This document shows, in pieces, positions 28,509 to 37,640 of a DNA stretch of 64,000 bases. A program made the translations under genes and the position numbers. This DNA comes from Lachnospiraceae bacterium (GTDB taxonomy: Bacteria; Bacillota; Clostridia; Lachnospirales; Lachnospiraceae), in assembly GCA_024691305.1 (NCBI GenBank), contig JAILNS010000031.1, forward strand, positions 172,475 to 236,474. The letters are read 5' to 3'. Position 1 is the first letter of the stretch; the number at the start of each line of letters is the position of its first letter. The notes under the pieces were generated by a model. That model was not told the DNA's origin, made no database searches, and saw nothing but the letters and a program-made list of their open reading frames with translations.

Positions 28509-29033
28509 ATGGATAAGATTTTAGTTGTTGTTGATATGCAAAATGATTTTGTGACCGGTTCGCTTGGCAGCAGTGAAGCACAGGCTATAGTTCCTGATGT
28601 TGTAAAAAAGATAGAAAATTTTGACGGTACAGTTGTTTTTACAAGAGATACCCACGGTGAAAATTATATGGAAACGCAGGAGGGCAGAAATTTACCGGTT
28701 GTACACTGTATAGAAGGTACCGAAGGATGGCAGATAATTCACGAACTTAAGCATCTTAGCGAGGGGAAGAGGATATTTGATAAGTATACCTTCGGCAGCG
28801 TGGAACTTGCGGAATATATCAGACAAAAAGCAGAAGCCGCAAACGGAGATCTGAGTGTCGAACTTATAGGAGTATGTACTGATATATGCGTTGTAAGCAA
28901 TGCTCTTTTGATCAAGGCATTCTCTAAGGAAATCCCGGTGAGCGTAGATCCCAAGTGCTGTGCCGGAGTCACTGTGGATGCACATGAGGCAGCACTTGCT
29001 ACAATGAAAAGCTGTCAGATACAGATTGCATAA
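28509..29033 (+). CDS. Isochorismatase-family cysteine hydrolase, probable nicotinamidase
   Basis: 174 residues with the catalytic Asp in VVDMQNDFV, a Lys (FDKYTFGS) and Cys in GVCTDICVVSNAL with the preceding cis-peptide-like GVCTD. Nicotinamidase activity is inferred from the next two genes, pncB and nadE, which complete the salvage path from nicotinamide through nicotinate to NAD. Confidence 0.85.
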   Translation: MDKILVVVDMQNDFVTGSLGSSEAQAIVPDVVKKIENFDGTVVFTRDTHGENYMETQEGRNLPVVHCIEGTEGWQIIHELKHLSEGKRIFDKYTFGSVELAEYIRQKAEAANGDLSVELIGVCTDICVVSNALLIKAFSKEIPVSVDPKCCAGVTVDAHEAALATMKSCQIQIA

Positions 29034-29063
29034 CGATAAACTTTACTAAGAGAGGACAGGATT

Positions 29064-30269
29064 ATGGAACAGATCATTACATCATTACTTGAAACCGATG
29101 CATATAAGTTTTCAATGGGGCAGGCTATTTATCATCAGTTCAGCGATTACAAGACCACATGGGCTTTTAAATGCAGGAATGAGGATGTGCATTTTACCAA
29201 GGAAATGGTGGAAGAGATAAAGCGTCAGATCAAACTGTTCTGTGAACTGAGGTTTACGGAAGATGAACTGGAATATCTGGAAAATATCATTTGGATCAAG
29301 GGCTCGTATGTTGACTTCTTAAGGCTTTGGCAGGCCAGATACGATGACTTTACGATAGGAACCGATGCACCGTGCGGTCTTACGATCGAGACCAAGGGGA
29401 CCTGGCTTAATACCTCGATGTATGAGATACCTACCCTTGCGATAGTAAATGAAGTTTATTTCAGGATGGCTTATGATTATGATGATCTGATGGAGAGCTT
29501 TAGGGAGAGACTTAATGATAAGGTAAACAAGGTCAAAGACGGAACCTATAACCTGGCGGTATTCAGTGAGTTTGGATTAAGAAGAAGACTTTCCGCCGAA
29601 GCACAGGAATTTGCCGTAAAGACACTCAAGGAGACAAACCTTGGTGCATCTAAGTTTCTTGGAACATCGAATGTCTTTTTGGCAAAAAAATATAATGTAA
29701 CTCCCGTAGGAACCATGGCTCACGAATGGATCATGTGCATAGGTCAGGGCAATCATAAACACAATCCTGCATATTCAAACTGGTTTGCACTGGATGCCTG
29801 GGTAAAAGAGTACGGAGTCTTAAACGGAACCGCACTTACGGATACCATAACCACAGACTGTTTCTTAAGAGATTTTCAGCTTACATATGCAACACTTTTT
29901 AGCGGTGTGCGCCATGATTCCGGAGATCCCATCGAGTGGGGCGAGAAGATGATCGATCATTACAAGCAACTTGGAATAGATCCGAAGAATAAAACGCTTT
30001 TGTTCAGTGACAGTCTTGATTTTGAGAGGGCTGATAAACTGTATAAACACTTTGAAGGTAAGGCTAAGGTGGGATTCGGTATAGGCACTTATATCGCAAA
30101 CGATACTAAAGTTCCCCCGCTAAATATCGTAATGAAGGTTACGAGATGTAACGGAATGGATGTTGCCAAGATATCTGACGTTGACGGCAAGGGAATGTGC
30201 AACAATCCCGAATATATAGAGTATCTGCAAAGATGTATCGATTGGAGAATGGAGAACGATTTAAGGTAA
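29064..30269 (+). CDS. pncB: Nicotinate phosphoribosyltransferase
   Basis: 401 residues, starting with the family hallmark LLETDAYKFSMGQAI. The PRPP region and the regulatory His segment (GTMAHEWIM) are present, as is the GVRHDSGDP motif that binds the substrate. The enzyme makes nicotinate mononucleotide from nicotinate, PRPP and ATP. Gene spacing to neighbours is 30 and 12 bases. Confidence 0.95.
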   Translation: MEQIITSLLETDAYKFSMGQAIYHQFSDYKTTWAFKCRNEDVHFTKEMVEEIKRQIKLFCELRFTEDELEYLENIIWIKGSYVDFLRLWQARYDDFTIGTDAPCGLTIETKGTWLNTSMYEIPTLAIVNEVYFRMAYDYDDLMESFRERLNDKVNKVKDGTYNLAVFSEFGLRRRLSAEAQEFAVKTLKETNLGASKFLGTSNVFLAKKYNVTPVGTMAHEWIMCIGQGNHKHNPAYSNWFALDAWVKEYGVLNGTALTDTITTDCFLRDFQLTYATLFSGVRHDSGDPIEWGEKMIDHYKQLGIDPKNKTLLFSDSLDFERADKLYKHFEGKAKVGFGIGTYIANDTKVPPLNIVMKVTRCNGMDVAKISDVDGKGMCNNPEYIEYLQRCIDWRMENDLR

Positions 30270-30281
30270 AGGGATCAGAGA

Positions 30282-31037
30282 ATGATAGAAGCACTTAAGG
30301 ATTTTGATGCAAAAAAGAAGATTGATGAGATAACGGACTGGATAAAAGAATGGTTTGACGAAAACGGACGGAGTGCATCTGCCGTTATAGGAATATCCGG
30401 AGGAAAGGATTCTACGATAGTTGCGAACCTGCTCGTCAGAGCACTTGGAAAGGAGCGCGTAGTCGGAGTCCTTATGCCTGACGGTGAACAAAAAGACATA
30501 GATGATTCAAAGAAGGTCGTAGAAACACTCGGCATAAAATATCATATAGTGAATATCCATCCTGTCATGGAAGGATTCAGACAGATGATGAATGATGCGG
30601 GTGTTACTTTAAGCAAAGATGCCGGTATAAACACACCGCCAAGAGTCAGGATGGCTACTCTTTATGCAGTGGCACAGTCACTTCCAAACGGCGGAAGAGT
30701 TGCCAATACCTGTAATAAGTCGGAAGACTATGTGGGATATTCCACCAAGTACGGAGATGCTGCGGGGGACTTTAGCCCGTGTTCGGATTTCACAGTGACT
30801 GAGATGCGTATGTTGGGAGATGCTTTGGGTATCCCCAGGGAACTGACGCATAAGACACCTTCCGATGGTCTTAGCGGAATGTCTGATGAGGACAAACTCG
30901 GATTTACATACGATATGCTTGATAAATATATTTTTACAGGTATATGCGAGGATGAAGAGAAAAAGCAAAAGATCGACAGACTGCATGAGATCAATCTTCA
31001 CAAACTCCGTGTGATTCCTATGTTTAAACAAAGTTAA
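30282..31037 (+). CDS. nadE: NAD+ synthase, ammonia-dependent
   Basis: 251 residues, the short form without a glutaminase domain. The ATP-pyrophosphatase P-loop is SGGKDST at about residues 40-46; the GDAAGDFSPC motif follows. It converts nicotinate adenine dinucleotide to NAD with ammonia. The intermediate nadD gene is not in the window. Confidence 0.95.
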   Translation: MIEALKDFDAKKKIDEITDWIKEWFDENGRSASAVIGISGGKDSTIVANLLVRALGKERVVGVLMPDGEQKDIDDSKKVVETLGIKYHIVNIHPVMEGFRQMMNDAGVTLSKDAGINTPPRVRMATLYAVAQSLPNGGRVANTCNKSEDYVGYSTKYGDAAGDFSPCSDFTVTEMRMLGDALGIPRELTHKTPSDGLSGMSDEDKLGFTYDMLDKYIFTGICEDEEKKQKIDRLHEINLHKLRVIPMFKQS

Positions 31038-31070
31038 ATTCAAGTCGCATAATTTTTTAAGGGGAGAAAA

Positions 31071-31466
31071 ATGATCAATACTTACGAAGCATATCTGAAG
31101 GATGCGGCAGGTGATGCTCTTAAAATAGAGGATGCACTGGACATATATACTAAGATGGCGGCAGGAATTGAAAGGTGTTCATTGGAAGATAAAGAGGACT
31201 TTTGGTATGATGTACTAAAGGCCGCCGCGCACTATACGAATATCCGTAACGAGTGGGAGGTTATGGATAATGTACAAAGAGCCGCCGCCGATAAGGGACG
31301 TACTGTCGCGCATAACAGTTTCATAGATTCCTTAAATATCATATCCAGGATAATGGAAAAAGAAGGTGTGGATAATTCGTGGAGAGAACAGCTTGGAGAT
31401 GCCAGAAAACGGATAGGGGATTTTGCCTGCTTTATTACATATATTACCGGAATATCAAACCGGTAA
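31071..31466 (+). CDS. Conserved hypothetical helical protein, 131 residues
   Basis: Start ATG 31071 after AAGGGGAG. All-helical prediction with a conserved-looking WYDVLKAAAHYTNIRNEW segment. No signal peptide or known catalytic motif. I do not recognise the family. It follows nadE by 33 bases and precedes an alpha/beta hydrolase. Confidence 0.65.
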   Translation: MINTYEAYLKDAAGDALKIEDALDIYTKMAAGIERCSLEDKEDFWYDVLKAAAHYTNIRNEWEVMDNVQRAAADKGRTVAHNSFIDSLNIISRIMEKEGVDNSWREQLGDARKRIGDFACFITYITGISNR

Positions 31467-31503
31467 GAACAGTCAGATAACAGTTATAAAATGGGGGATG
31501 AAA

Positions 31504-32244
31504 ATGGACGAATTTTTTATCGACAGTGATGGCATAGGGATACATTCAAAGCTGGATAAGCCGAAGGGAGCGGATAAGTGTCCGCTATGCATTTTGGTGC
31601 CCGGGTTTACCGGACATATGGAAGAAGCACATATCATTGCCGCTAAGGATGCGATGATAAGCTGCGGCGTTGCTGTTTTGCGTGCTGAGATGTACGGACA
31701 TGGCGGAAGTGGCGGAGAATTTAAGGATCATACTCTTTATAAGTGGGTGACCAATGCGCTTTCCGTCGTAAAGTATGCAAAGTCTTTGGGGTTTGTAACG
31801 GATCTGTATTTTGCGGGACATTCTCAGGGTGGTCTGCTCACGATGCTGATAGGCGGTATGTGCCCTGATGATTTCAAGGCTATAATTCCTATGTCTCCGG
31901 CCTGGATGATACCTGAAATTGCAAGAGAGGGTACGGTTTTTGGCATGCAGATCGATCCGCTCCATATTCCCGAGTCGGTATCTAACGGCGATTGGGAATT
32001 GTCCGGAGATTATATCCGTGTAGCACAGACTATCCATGTAGAGGACGAGATTGCACGTTTTAAGGGACCGGTATGGCTCATACATGGAGACAGTGACGAA
32101 GCAGTACCGTATAAGTGTGCGTTGGATGCACTCAAACTGTATGAAAAAGCCGAACTTGTAACTGTTAAAGATGCCAATCATTGTTTTGATGATCATCTGG
32201 ATGAGATGGCAGATGCAGTATGTCATTTTTTTAAGAATGAATAG
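31504..32244 (+). CDS. Alpha/beta hydrolase, possible esterase
   Basis: ATG 31504 sits seven bases after GGGGGA; the open frame upstream overlaps the previous gene. The 246-residue protein has the oxyanion region VPGFTGHMEE, nucleophile Ser in GHSQGG, Asp in HGDSDEAVP and His in DANHCFDD. It resembles the serine aminopeptidase/feruloyl esterase-like group common in Butyrivibrio relatives. No export signal, so it should act inside the cell. Substrate unknown. Confidence 0.82.
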   Translation: MDEFFIDSDGIGIHSKLDKPKGADKCPLCILVPGFTGHMEEAHIIAAKDAMISCGVAVLRAEMYGHGGSGGEFKDHTLYKWVTNALSVVKYAKSLGFVTDLYFAGHSQGGLLTMLIGGMCPDDFKAIIPMSPAWMIPEIAREGTVFGMQIDPLHIPESVSNGDWELSGDYIRVAQTIHVEDEIARFKGPVWLIHGDSDEAVPYKCALDALKLYEKAELVTVKDANHCFDDHLDEMADAVCHFFKNE

Positions 32245-32273
32245 CCGGACCTGATATTAGGGGGTTATCTTAT

Positions 32274-32960
32274 ATGAAGAAAAAGATATATATCCCGATA
32301 GTATGTGCAGTCTTGATGATAAGCTTAACCGCTTGCGGTCTGGGTACCGACTCGGCAAGAAAAGAGGCATATAAAGCCGTGATAGACAAGTGGAAATCCG
32401 ATAAAGGTACCGATGTGATAGGGTATGAGTATATTTATCTGGATGATGATGATATACCCGAACTTGTCATGTACTGTAATGATGAGGCGTGGTCAGGCTA
32501 CGATATATATACTTTTTTGGATGGTCAGGCAATTCATCTTGATACATATGATATGGACGGCATTAAAGCAAATGAGCCGGGATATCTGCTTACGGGAAAC
32601 GGACGACAGGGGCAGAGAGATTATTATATAAGTGGATCCGGTATATTGTTTCAGCAGGGCGGAATGATGGGCAGTTACTGGGTGAACGGTTATAAGTTGG
32701 AAAACGGAAAGTTAAACCGTATCGTCGAATATTCTTATACCGATGTGACCGAGTGGTCCGATGAAAATGCTCCGATCACCTATGAGATAAGATACAAACA
32801 ATCAAATGGTATGATCGCAGAGAGTATGTATGAGGCTGATATATATTTTGAAAACTGTGAAGAATTATCTGCGATCGAAAAAGAGTATTCTTTTTCCTTT
32901 GATGAAAAAAGAGAACTTCCTTCGGGAACACTGTTGCTATATGAGGATGCTATAAAGTAA
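32274..32960 (+). CDS. Hypothetical lipoprotein
   Basis: 228 residues with a lipoprotein signal (SLTAC, Cys21). The mature part begins with a helix and then an acidic segment YIYLDDDDIPELVMY, a pattern seen in secreted Firmicute proteins of the type that report or bind calcium. The rest is rich in Tyr and strands. Function not recognised. Confidence 0.7.
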   Translation: MKKKIYIPIVCAVLMISLTACGLGTDSARKEAYKAVIDKWKSDKGTDVIGYEYIYLDDDDIPELVMYCNDEAWSGYDIYTFLDGQAIHLDTYDMDGIKANEPGYLLTGNGRQGQRDYYISGSGILFQQGGMMGSYWVNGYKLENGKLNRIVEYSYTDVTEWSDENAPITYEIRYKQSNGMIAESMYEADIYFENCEELSAIEKEYSFSFDEKRELPSGTLLLYEDAIK

Positions 32961-33072
32961 AAGTTCATTAGTTGGTGAAGCTACTGTCCAAAGAAGCATA
33001 GATCATAGATGAATTCAAGTCCTTTTTTTTGGACATATAAAAAGAGTATGATGTAAAAGGAGGGTCAACATC

Positions 33073-34410
33073 ATGCTCGAATTTGGATATGTTAATACAT
33101 GGGAACCGGAAGAACTTACAGATGATATCGTTGATAAATGTATCGCTGAATGTATACACATGGCTCCCGATATGTCTTTGGGGTATCAGGATTTTTTGAT
33201 TTTTTTGCAGATCGAGCCGTATATAGATACGGTCTATCTTCATTTTCCCAATTTTAGCCGCAAGCCGGATGTGTGTATAAGGTTTCCGTTTCATGAAGGA
33301 CATATGTGGCCGTATGAACACAGGAGAGTGTTTGATACAGGCTGTGTCAATAATGCTAATATCATGTATTCTCATGAAACGATACGTCGTATCTATGCCC
33401 TGTATTCCGACAAATATCCGGGATGGCATATGCCGGCATATCATAATGAGGATATGAAAATCCTTGATCATATTTATAACTGTCTTCAGACAAATACCGT
33501 CAAGGAAATATTGTATAAGGCAAATCTGGATCATCTGGCTGCATATTCCGGATATATGGATGAACTTAATCTTTTGGCAGGCAAGCCATCGGATATATAT
33601 GAAGGTATCAGTATGCGAACTCTCAAGGCATTAAATACGCATGAGGGTGCGATCCTTCTTAGTGCCCATTCTTACAGAAAACGAGTGATAAAACTGCAGA
33701 CTTCATTTCCTGATATGTTCAGTGAAAAACTGAATGATGCACAGTGCCACTACATAAGAGATCTTATAGATAACAGGCTTACGATAAGCGAGATCGGCAG
33801 GCTTTATATGAGTGCCAGGAAGAGACTTTTTATGGTATGGCACGAAAATCAGTATAAGCGGTTTATATATGCTGAGACCCGGGGACGTAAGATCTTGGAA
33901 CAGATCGAGGCTGTTAACAGGATAGATCCCATATATGAGAAGTATCTTCCGAAGTATTCGGAAGGTCTTGTATCCGATCAGTTTAATTACAGACAATTAT
34001 TTGTATATCTTCTGTCTGAACGTGACAAATACGACAGAGCAATCCGTGTCTCTAACAGGAAGAGATGTTATGAGTGGCAGGAGAGAGACGATGAATATGT
34101 GATCAGATATCCACAGACAGTCAACGATTTTTGCCGCGAAGCAGTGTATATGCGAAATTGTCTTAGCGGCTATCTGGATGCGATTATTAATAATGACACG
34201 ACAATCCTTTTTATGCGTCGCGCGGATGATGTCAATAAGCCTTTTATCACGATAGAAGTATATCGGAATAGGCTTGTTCAGGCATATCACAGATTCAATG
34301 AGGATTGTGAGAACGAAGAAGTATTTTGGATCAGGGCATACTGCGACAGACATGGTATAAACCATACAGGATACCGGTTTGCGCGTGAGTATGATCTTGA
34401 TGATATATGA
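33073..34410 (+). CDS. PcfJ-like protein
   Basis: 445 residues after AAAAGGAGGG. The C-terminal third matches the PcfJ domain (PF14284): VNDFCREAVYMRNCLSGY, then FMRRADDVNKPFITIEV, then YRNRLVQAYHRFN. The first 300 residues are helical with no known domain. PcfJ proteins were named from a conjugative plasmid region, but chromosomal copies in Clostridia are common. There are no relaxase or conjugation genes nearby, so mobility is not implied. Confidence 0.78.
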   Translation: MLEFGYVNTWEPEELTDDIVDKCIAECIHMAPDMSLGYQDFLIFLQIEPYIDTVYLHFPNFSRKPDVCIRFPFHEGHMWPYEHRRVFDTGCVNNANIMYSHETIRRIYALYSDKYPGWHMPAYHNEDMKILDHIYNCLQTNTVKEILYKANLDHLAAYSGYMDELNLLAGKPSDIYEGISMRTLKALNTHEGAILLSAHSYRKRVIKLQTSFPDMFSEKLNDAQCHYIRDLIDNRLTISEIGRLYMSARKRLFMVWHENQYKRFIYAETRGRKILEQIEAVNRIDPIYEKYLPKYSEGLVSDQFNYRQLFVYLLSERDKYDRAIRVSNRKRCYEWQERDDEYVIRYPQTVNDFCREAVYMRNCLSGYLDAIINNDTTILFMRRADDVNKPFITIEVYRNRLVQAYHRFNEDCENEEVFWIRAYCDRHGINHTGYRFAREYDLDDI

Positions 34411-34412
34411 TA

Positions 34413-34433
34413 TTTTCAAGTACAACTTGAAAA
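34413..34433. repeat. Perfect palindrome upstream of the XRE-HD gene
   Basis: TTTTCAAGT-ACA-ACTTGAAAA is a 9-bp perfect inverted repeat with a 3-base centre, 80 bases before the XRE-HD start. It could be an operator for that regulator or a weak terminator of the PcfJ-like gene; there is no T run after it. An extended -10-like TGCTACAAT follows about 25 bases later. Confidence 0.45.
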
Positions 34434-34512
34434 AAATATTTAAACCTAAACCGGCACTTGCTACAATATATTTGTATTTTCACTTACAATCAGTATGTAA
34501 GGAGGAAAAAAT

Positions 34513-35328
34513 ATGAGTATAGGGTCAAACATCAAGAGTCTTAGGGAAGAACGTAATCTGACACAGGAACAGATAGCCGAATCGTTAGGGATCAGTTTCC
34601 AGGCGGTTTCATCGTGGGAACGGGATGAGTATAAGCCGGATATGGACAATCTGTTAAAACTGGCTGAAATCCTCGATGTTTCGGTTTCTGCGATCGCCGA
34701 AGAAAGACGAAAGGTTTTCAAAACCAAAGAAACCATATATAACTGGGAGCATATGAAGACTTATGTCAAGACCACGGCTAAGAACTTCAAACTTTACAAT
34801 ACGCTAAAGGCAATAGATTATGCTGTAGATGCTCATGAGGGACAAAAAAGAAAAAGATCGACGGTCCCTTACATTTATCATCCGTTAAATCTTGCCTGTC
34901 ATGCTCTCTCAATGGATATCATAGAGGACGAGGTCATAGCAGCATGCATGTTACATGATGTAGTGGAAGATTGCGGCAAAAAACCGGAGGATCTCCCGGT
35001 AAATGATGAAACAAAGGAGCTTGTAAGACTTCTTACACGAGTGAAAACAAAAGATGAAGACCGGGATGCAGCAAACAGATCATATTATGACAGTATACTT
35101 TCAAATCCTAAGGCAGCTTTGGTCAAGTGTCTTGACAGATGCAATAACCTGACCACAATGTCATGGGGACTCAGCAGAGACAGGATATACAGGATGATCA
35201 GGGAAACGGAAGAATATTATCCCGAACTTATTGCTGCCATCAAGGCGACTCCTGAATATAACAGTGCAGCATGGCTTCTCAAATACCAGATAGAGAGTAT
35301 GCTGGATATATACAAAAGGCTGATGTAA
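34513..35328 (+). CDS. XRE helix-turn-helix fused to a SpoT-like HD hydrolase domain
   Basis: 271 residues after AAGGAGGAAA. Residues 5-62 are an XRE/Cro helix-turn-helix (LTQEQIAESLGISFQAVSSW). Residues about 95-240 form an HD domain in the order of RelA/SpoT and small alarmone hydrolases: YIYHPLNLA, HDVVED near residue 147, and KCLDRCNNL. There is no synthetase or TGS part. It may hydrolyse (p)ppGpp or a related nucleotide and link it to transcription. Family call is firm; activity is inferred. Confidence 0.8.
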   Translation: MSIGSNIKSLREERNLTQEQIAESLGISFQAVSSWERDEYKPDMDNLLKLAEILDVSVSAIAEERRKVFKTKETIYNWEHMKTYVKTTAKNFKLYNTLKAIDYAVDAHEGQKRKRSTVPYIYHPLNLACHALSMDIIEDEVIAACMLHDVVEDCGKKPEDLPVNDETKELVRLLTRVKTKDEDRDAANRSYYDSILSNPKAALVKCLDRCNNLTTMSWGLSRDRIYRMIRETEEYYPELIAAIKATPEYNSAAWLLKYQIESMLDIYKRLM

Positions 35329-35351
35329 TATGTTTTTTAGAGGTGAGGATC

Positions 35352-36047
35352 ATGATACATGCTGTTTTGACCATAGATGATATCGCATCACTGAACACAC
35401 CTGCCATAGTGGATTATCTGAATGTAAAGGGAATCACGGCACTTATGTTTGCAGTGGGTGAAAATGTTGAAAAGCATTACGACAATGCAATCTATGCATT
35501 GCAACACGGAATGATAGTGGGAAACCACAGTTATTCTCATCCTGCGTTTTCAAACCTGACATTAGAGGATGCTATCAATGAGATAGAGAAAAATGAGGGC
35601 ATACTCAATAAACTTTATGAAGATGCCGGTGTAAAGCGTATATACAGGCCGTTCAGGTTTCCGTACGGAGACAAGGGCGGAGACATCAAAAATGAATTAC
35701 AGACGTATTTTAAGAGTCATGGATTTGATAAACTTAAGGATACTCAGATTCCCTATGAATGGTGGAAAGATCAGGGGCTTGACACAGATATAGATACATT
35801 GTGGACATTTGATTTCGCGGAGTATAATATACGGCCGGGTAATGATTTTTCCATAGATGATGTATGGAAACGTATTGAAGATACGTCTCCGGAGTCCGGT
35901 GCTGCGCTCCTTGAAGATGGCGGGAACCACATCCTGCTTCTTCATGCACATGATGAGACAGAAGAAATGGAACCCGGATATTATAAGCGTTTTATAGATT
36001 ACCTCCTTGATAAAGGCGTTACATTTGACAAGCCTGAGTTTATATGA
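35352..36047 (+). CDS. Polysaccharide deacetylase-family protein
   Basis: ATG 35352 follows AGGTGAGGAT; the longer open frame overlaps the previous gene. The 231-residue protein is a NodB/CE4-like domain with LTIDD for the catalytic Asp pair, HSYSHP for the metal His pair and RFPYGD. No signal peptide is seen, so an intracellular or small-molecule substrate is possible. Four bases overlap the next gene. Confidence 0.78.
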   Translation: MIHAVLTIDDIASLNTPAIVDYLNVKGITALMFAVGENVEKHYDNAIYALQHGMIVGNHSYSHPAFSNLTLEDAINEIEKNEGILNKLYEDAGVKRIYRPFRFPYGDKGGDIKNELQTYFKSHGFDKLKDTQIPYEWWKDQGLDTDIDTLWTFDFAEYNIRPGNDFSIDDVWKRIEDTSPESGAALLEDGGNHILLLHAHDETEEMEPGYYKRFIDYLLDKGVTFDKPEFI

Positions 36048-36310
36048 TGATCGAAGAAGATATTTTTTTAAAAAGGATCAAAGAGGCTATGGGTGAAGAT
36101 TCCATTGCCGAATTCTCTAAGAAAGTTGGCATAAGCGAAGATGATGCTGCCAAAATACTTTCGGGTGAGGAGGAGGTCAGATCAAGTATCGAGGTACGCA
36201 TAGCTTCCGCTTATGAGGTATCACTTGACTGGCTCCTTGGGCTTACTGAAGATAAGAAGGTCAGATCCGGTTTTTTGGCAGATGAACTATTAGAATCGTG
36301 GCAGTCATAG
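36044..36310 (+). CDS. Small XRE-like DNA-binding protein
   Basis: 88 residues; helix-turn-helix at about 18-65 (SIAEFSKKVGISEDDAAKIL and ASAYEVSLDWLLGL). It starts at ATGATG overlapping the deacetylase stop, so it is co-translated with it. No toxin partner is evident next to it. Probably a regulator. Confidence 0.72.
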   Translation: MMIEEDIFLKRIKEAMGEDSIAEFSKKVGISEDDAAKILSGEEEVRSSIEVRIASAYEVSLDWLLGLTEDKKVRSGFLADELLESWQS

Positions 36311-36343
36311 AGCTGCTTAAGTTGGCATATAGGAGGGATCAAT

Positions 36344-36655
36344 ATGTTAATAGTTACGAGTGAGACGATCAGCGGTAAGAATCTTGAGATGCTTGGAGTT
36401 GCTATAGGCAGTACTATCCAGACCGTAAATGCGTTTAAGGACATCGGATCGGGACTTAAGACTCTGGTTGGCGGCGAATTGGGAAGCTATACCAAGATGA
36501 TGGAAGATGCCCGCAAAATAGCTACTTCGAGGATGATAGAAGAAGCTGAGAAGATGGGCGCGGATGCTGTTATCGGTATGAGATATGCAACTTCTGCCGT
36601 TATGCAGAGCGCAGCTGAGGTTATGGCATACGGAACTGCGGTCAAATTTGTCTGA
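36344..36655 (+). CDS. YbjQ/UPF0145 family protein
   Basis: 103 residues matching the pentameric heavy-metal-binding-like YbjQ family: TSETISGKNLEMLGVAIG at the start and the MGADAVIGMRY core. Role unknown; some members are tied to metal or membrane stress. RBS AGGAGGG. Confidence 0.88.
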   Translation: MLIVTSETISGKNLEMLGVAIGSTIQTVNAFKDIGSGLKTLVGGELGSYTKMMEDARKIATSRMIEEAEKMGADAVIGMRYATSAVMQSAAEVMAYGTAVKFV

Positions 36656-36696
36656 ATCGAAAAGAGATTGAAATATAAAGAGTTAGCGGAGAAACT

Positions 36697-37446
36697 ATGG
36701 CTACTTATGTTGTGTCGGATATTCATGGATATAAGGATGCACTTGAGAAAGGTCTTGAGAAGATCGGATTTGGTGAAGATGACTTTCTTTATGTTGTCGG
36801 AGATGCGATCGACAGAGGAGTCTCGGGTATATCTATTCTCAGGCATATCAAAGATCATCCGAATATGGATCTGATACTCGGAAACCATGAGTTTTTGATG
36901 TTAAATTCTGTTAATGTCGACGGGTATTGTGAGTGTGACGGTACGGATTCGGATCTTTGGCTTTATTATAACGGCGGTATGGAGACCTATTATGAGTATG
37001 AGGATCTTAGCGACGATGAGAGAATAGAACTTCTTGAGTGGCTTAGGTCAAGATATCTAATAAAAACCCTTCAGATAGGTGAATCACACTTTTGCCTTAC
37101 CCATTCGTATTATATACCTGAATGTGAGAATAAGATCTATTCCGAACTCGGATATCAGCAGGTATGGGATATAGTGTGGCGCTCAATGTATCGAAGCGAC
37201 ACTACACATTGCCATGATGTTTACAGCGAATATGATTACATATTTATAACCGGACATGTTCCTGTCCAAAGAGTCAGAAGGGACTATGTATTTGATGACG
37301 GTAATCCAAATGTCCTAAAACCGGTTCGTCAGGCAAATCTTATTGATATAGACGGTGGATGCGCTATGGGATATAATCCGGTACTAAAAAACGGAGCCCT
37401 TTTTCTGAGACTGGATGATATGGAGGTGTTTCCGGTCAGGTTATAG
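36697..37446 (+). CDS. Metallophosphoesterase (bacterial PP1-like phosphatase)
   Basis: 249 residues with YVVSDIHGY, GDAIDRG, LGNHEFLM and a late TGHVPVQ His, the metal ligands of Ser/Thr phosphatase-type phosphoesterases such as PrpA and Ap4A hydrolase-like enzymes. Cytoplasmic. A terminator follows. Confidence 0.88.
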   Translation: MATYVVSDIHGYKDALEKGLEKIGFGEDDFLYVVGDAIDRGVSGISILRHIKDHPNMDLILGNHEFLMLNSVNVDGYCECDGTDSDLWLYYNGGMETYYEYEDLSDDERIELLEWLRSRYLIKTLQIGESHFCLTHSYYIPECENKIYSELGYQQVWDIVWRSMYRSDTTHCHDVYSEYDYIFITGHVPVQRVRRDYVFDDGNPNVLKPVRQANLIDIDGGCAMGYNPVLKNGALFLRLDDMEVFPVRL

Positions 37447-37549
37447 GAAATATCCCGGACATAAATTCTTAAATATTTCTGATAATATGGAAAACATATA
37501 CTCCAAAGAGTATAATAATATTGTGTTTATGCTTACAACATACAGAGGG

Positions 37550-37583
37550 CTCTCCGTCGTTTCTTTTTGGCGGGGAGTTTTCT
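37550..37583 (+). terminator. Rho-independent terminator after the phosphatase gene
   Basis: CTCTCCGTC pairs with GGCGGGGAG (two wobbles) around a T-rich loop, followed by TTTTCT. Confidence 0.7.
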
Positions 37584-37640
37584 GGTATATTGTACCGGTT
37601 AAGTCCGTTAAGCATTTGATTTTTATTTGGGGGAAAATAA

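Noticed and set aside
33073..34410. PcfJ-like gene as evidence of an integrated conjugative element
   Set aside because: No relaxase, type IV secretion, integrase or attachment repeats are seen nearby, and chromosomal PcfJ-like genes are common in Clostridia.
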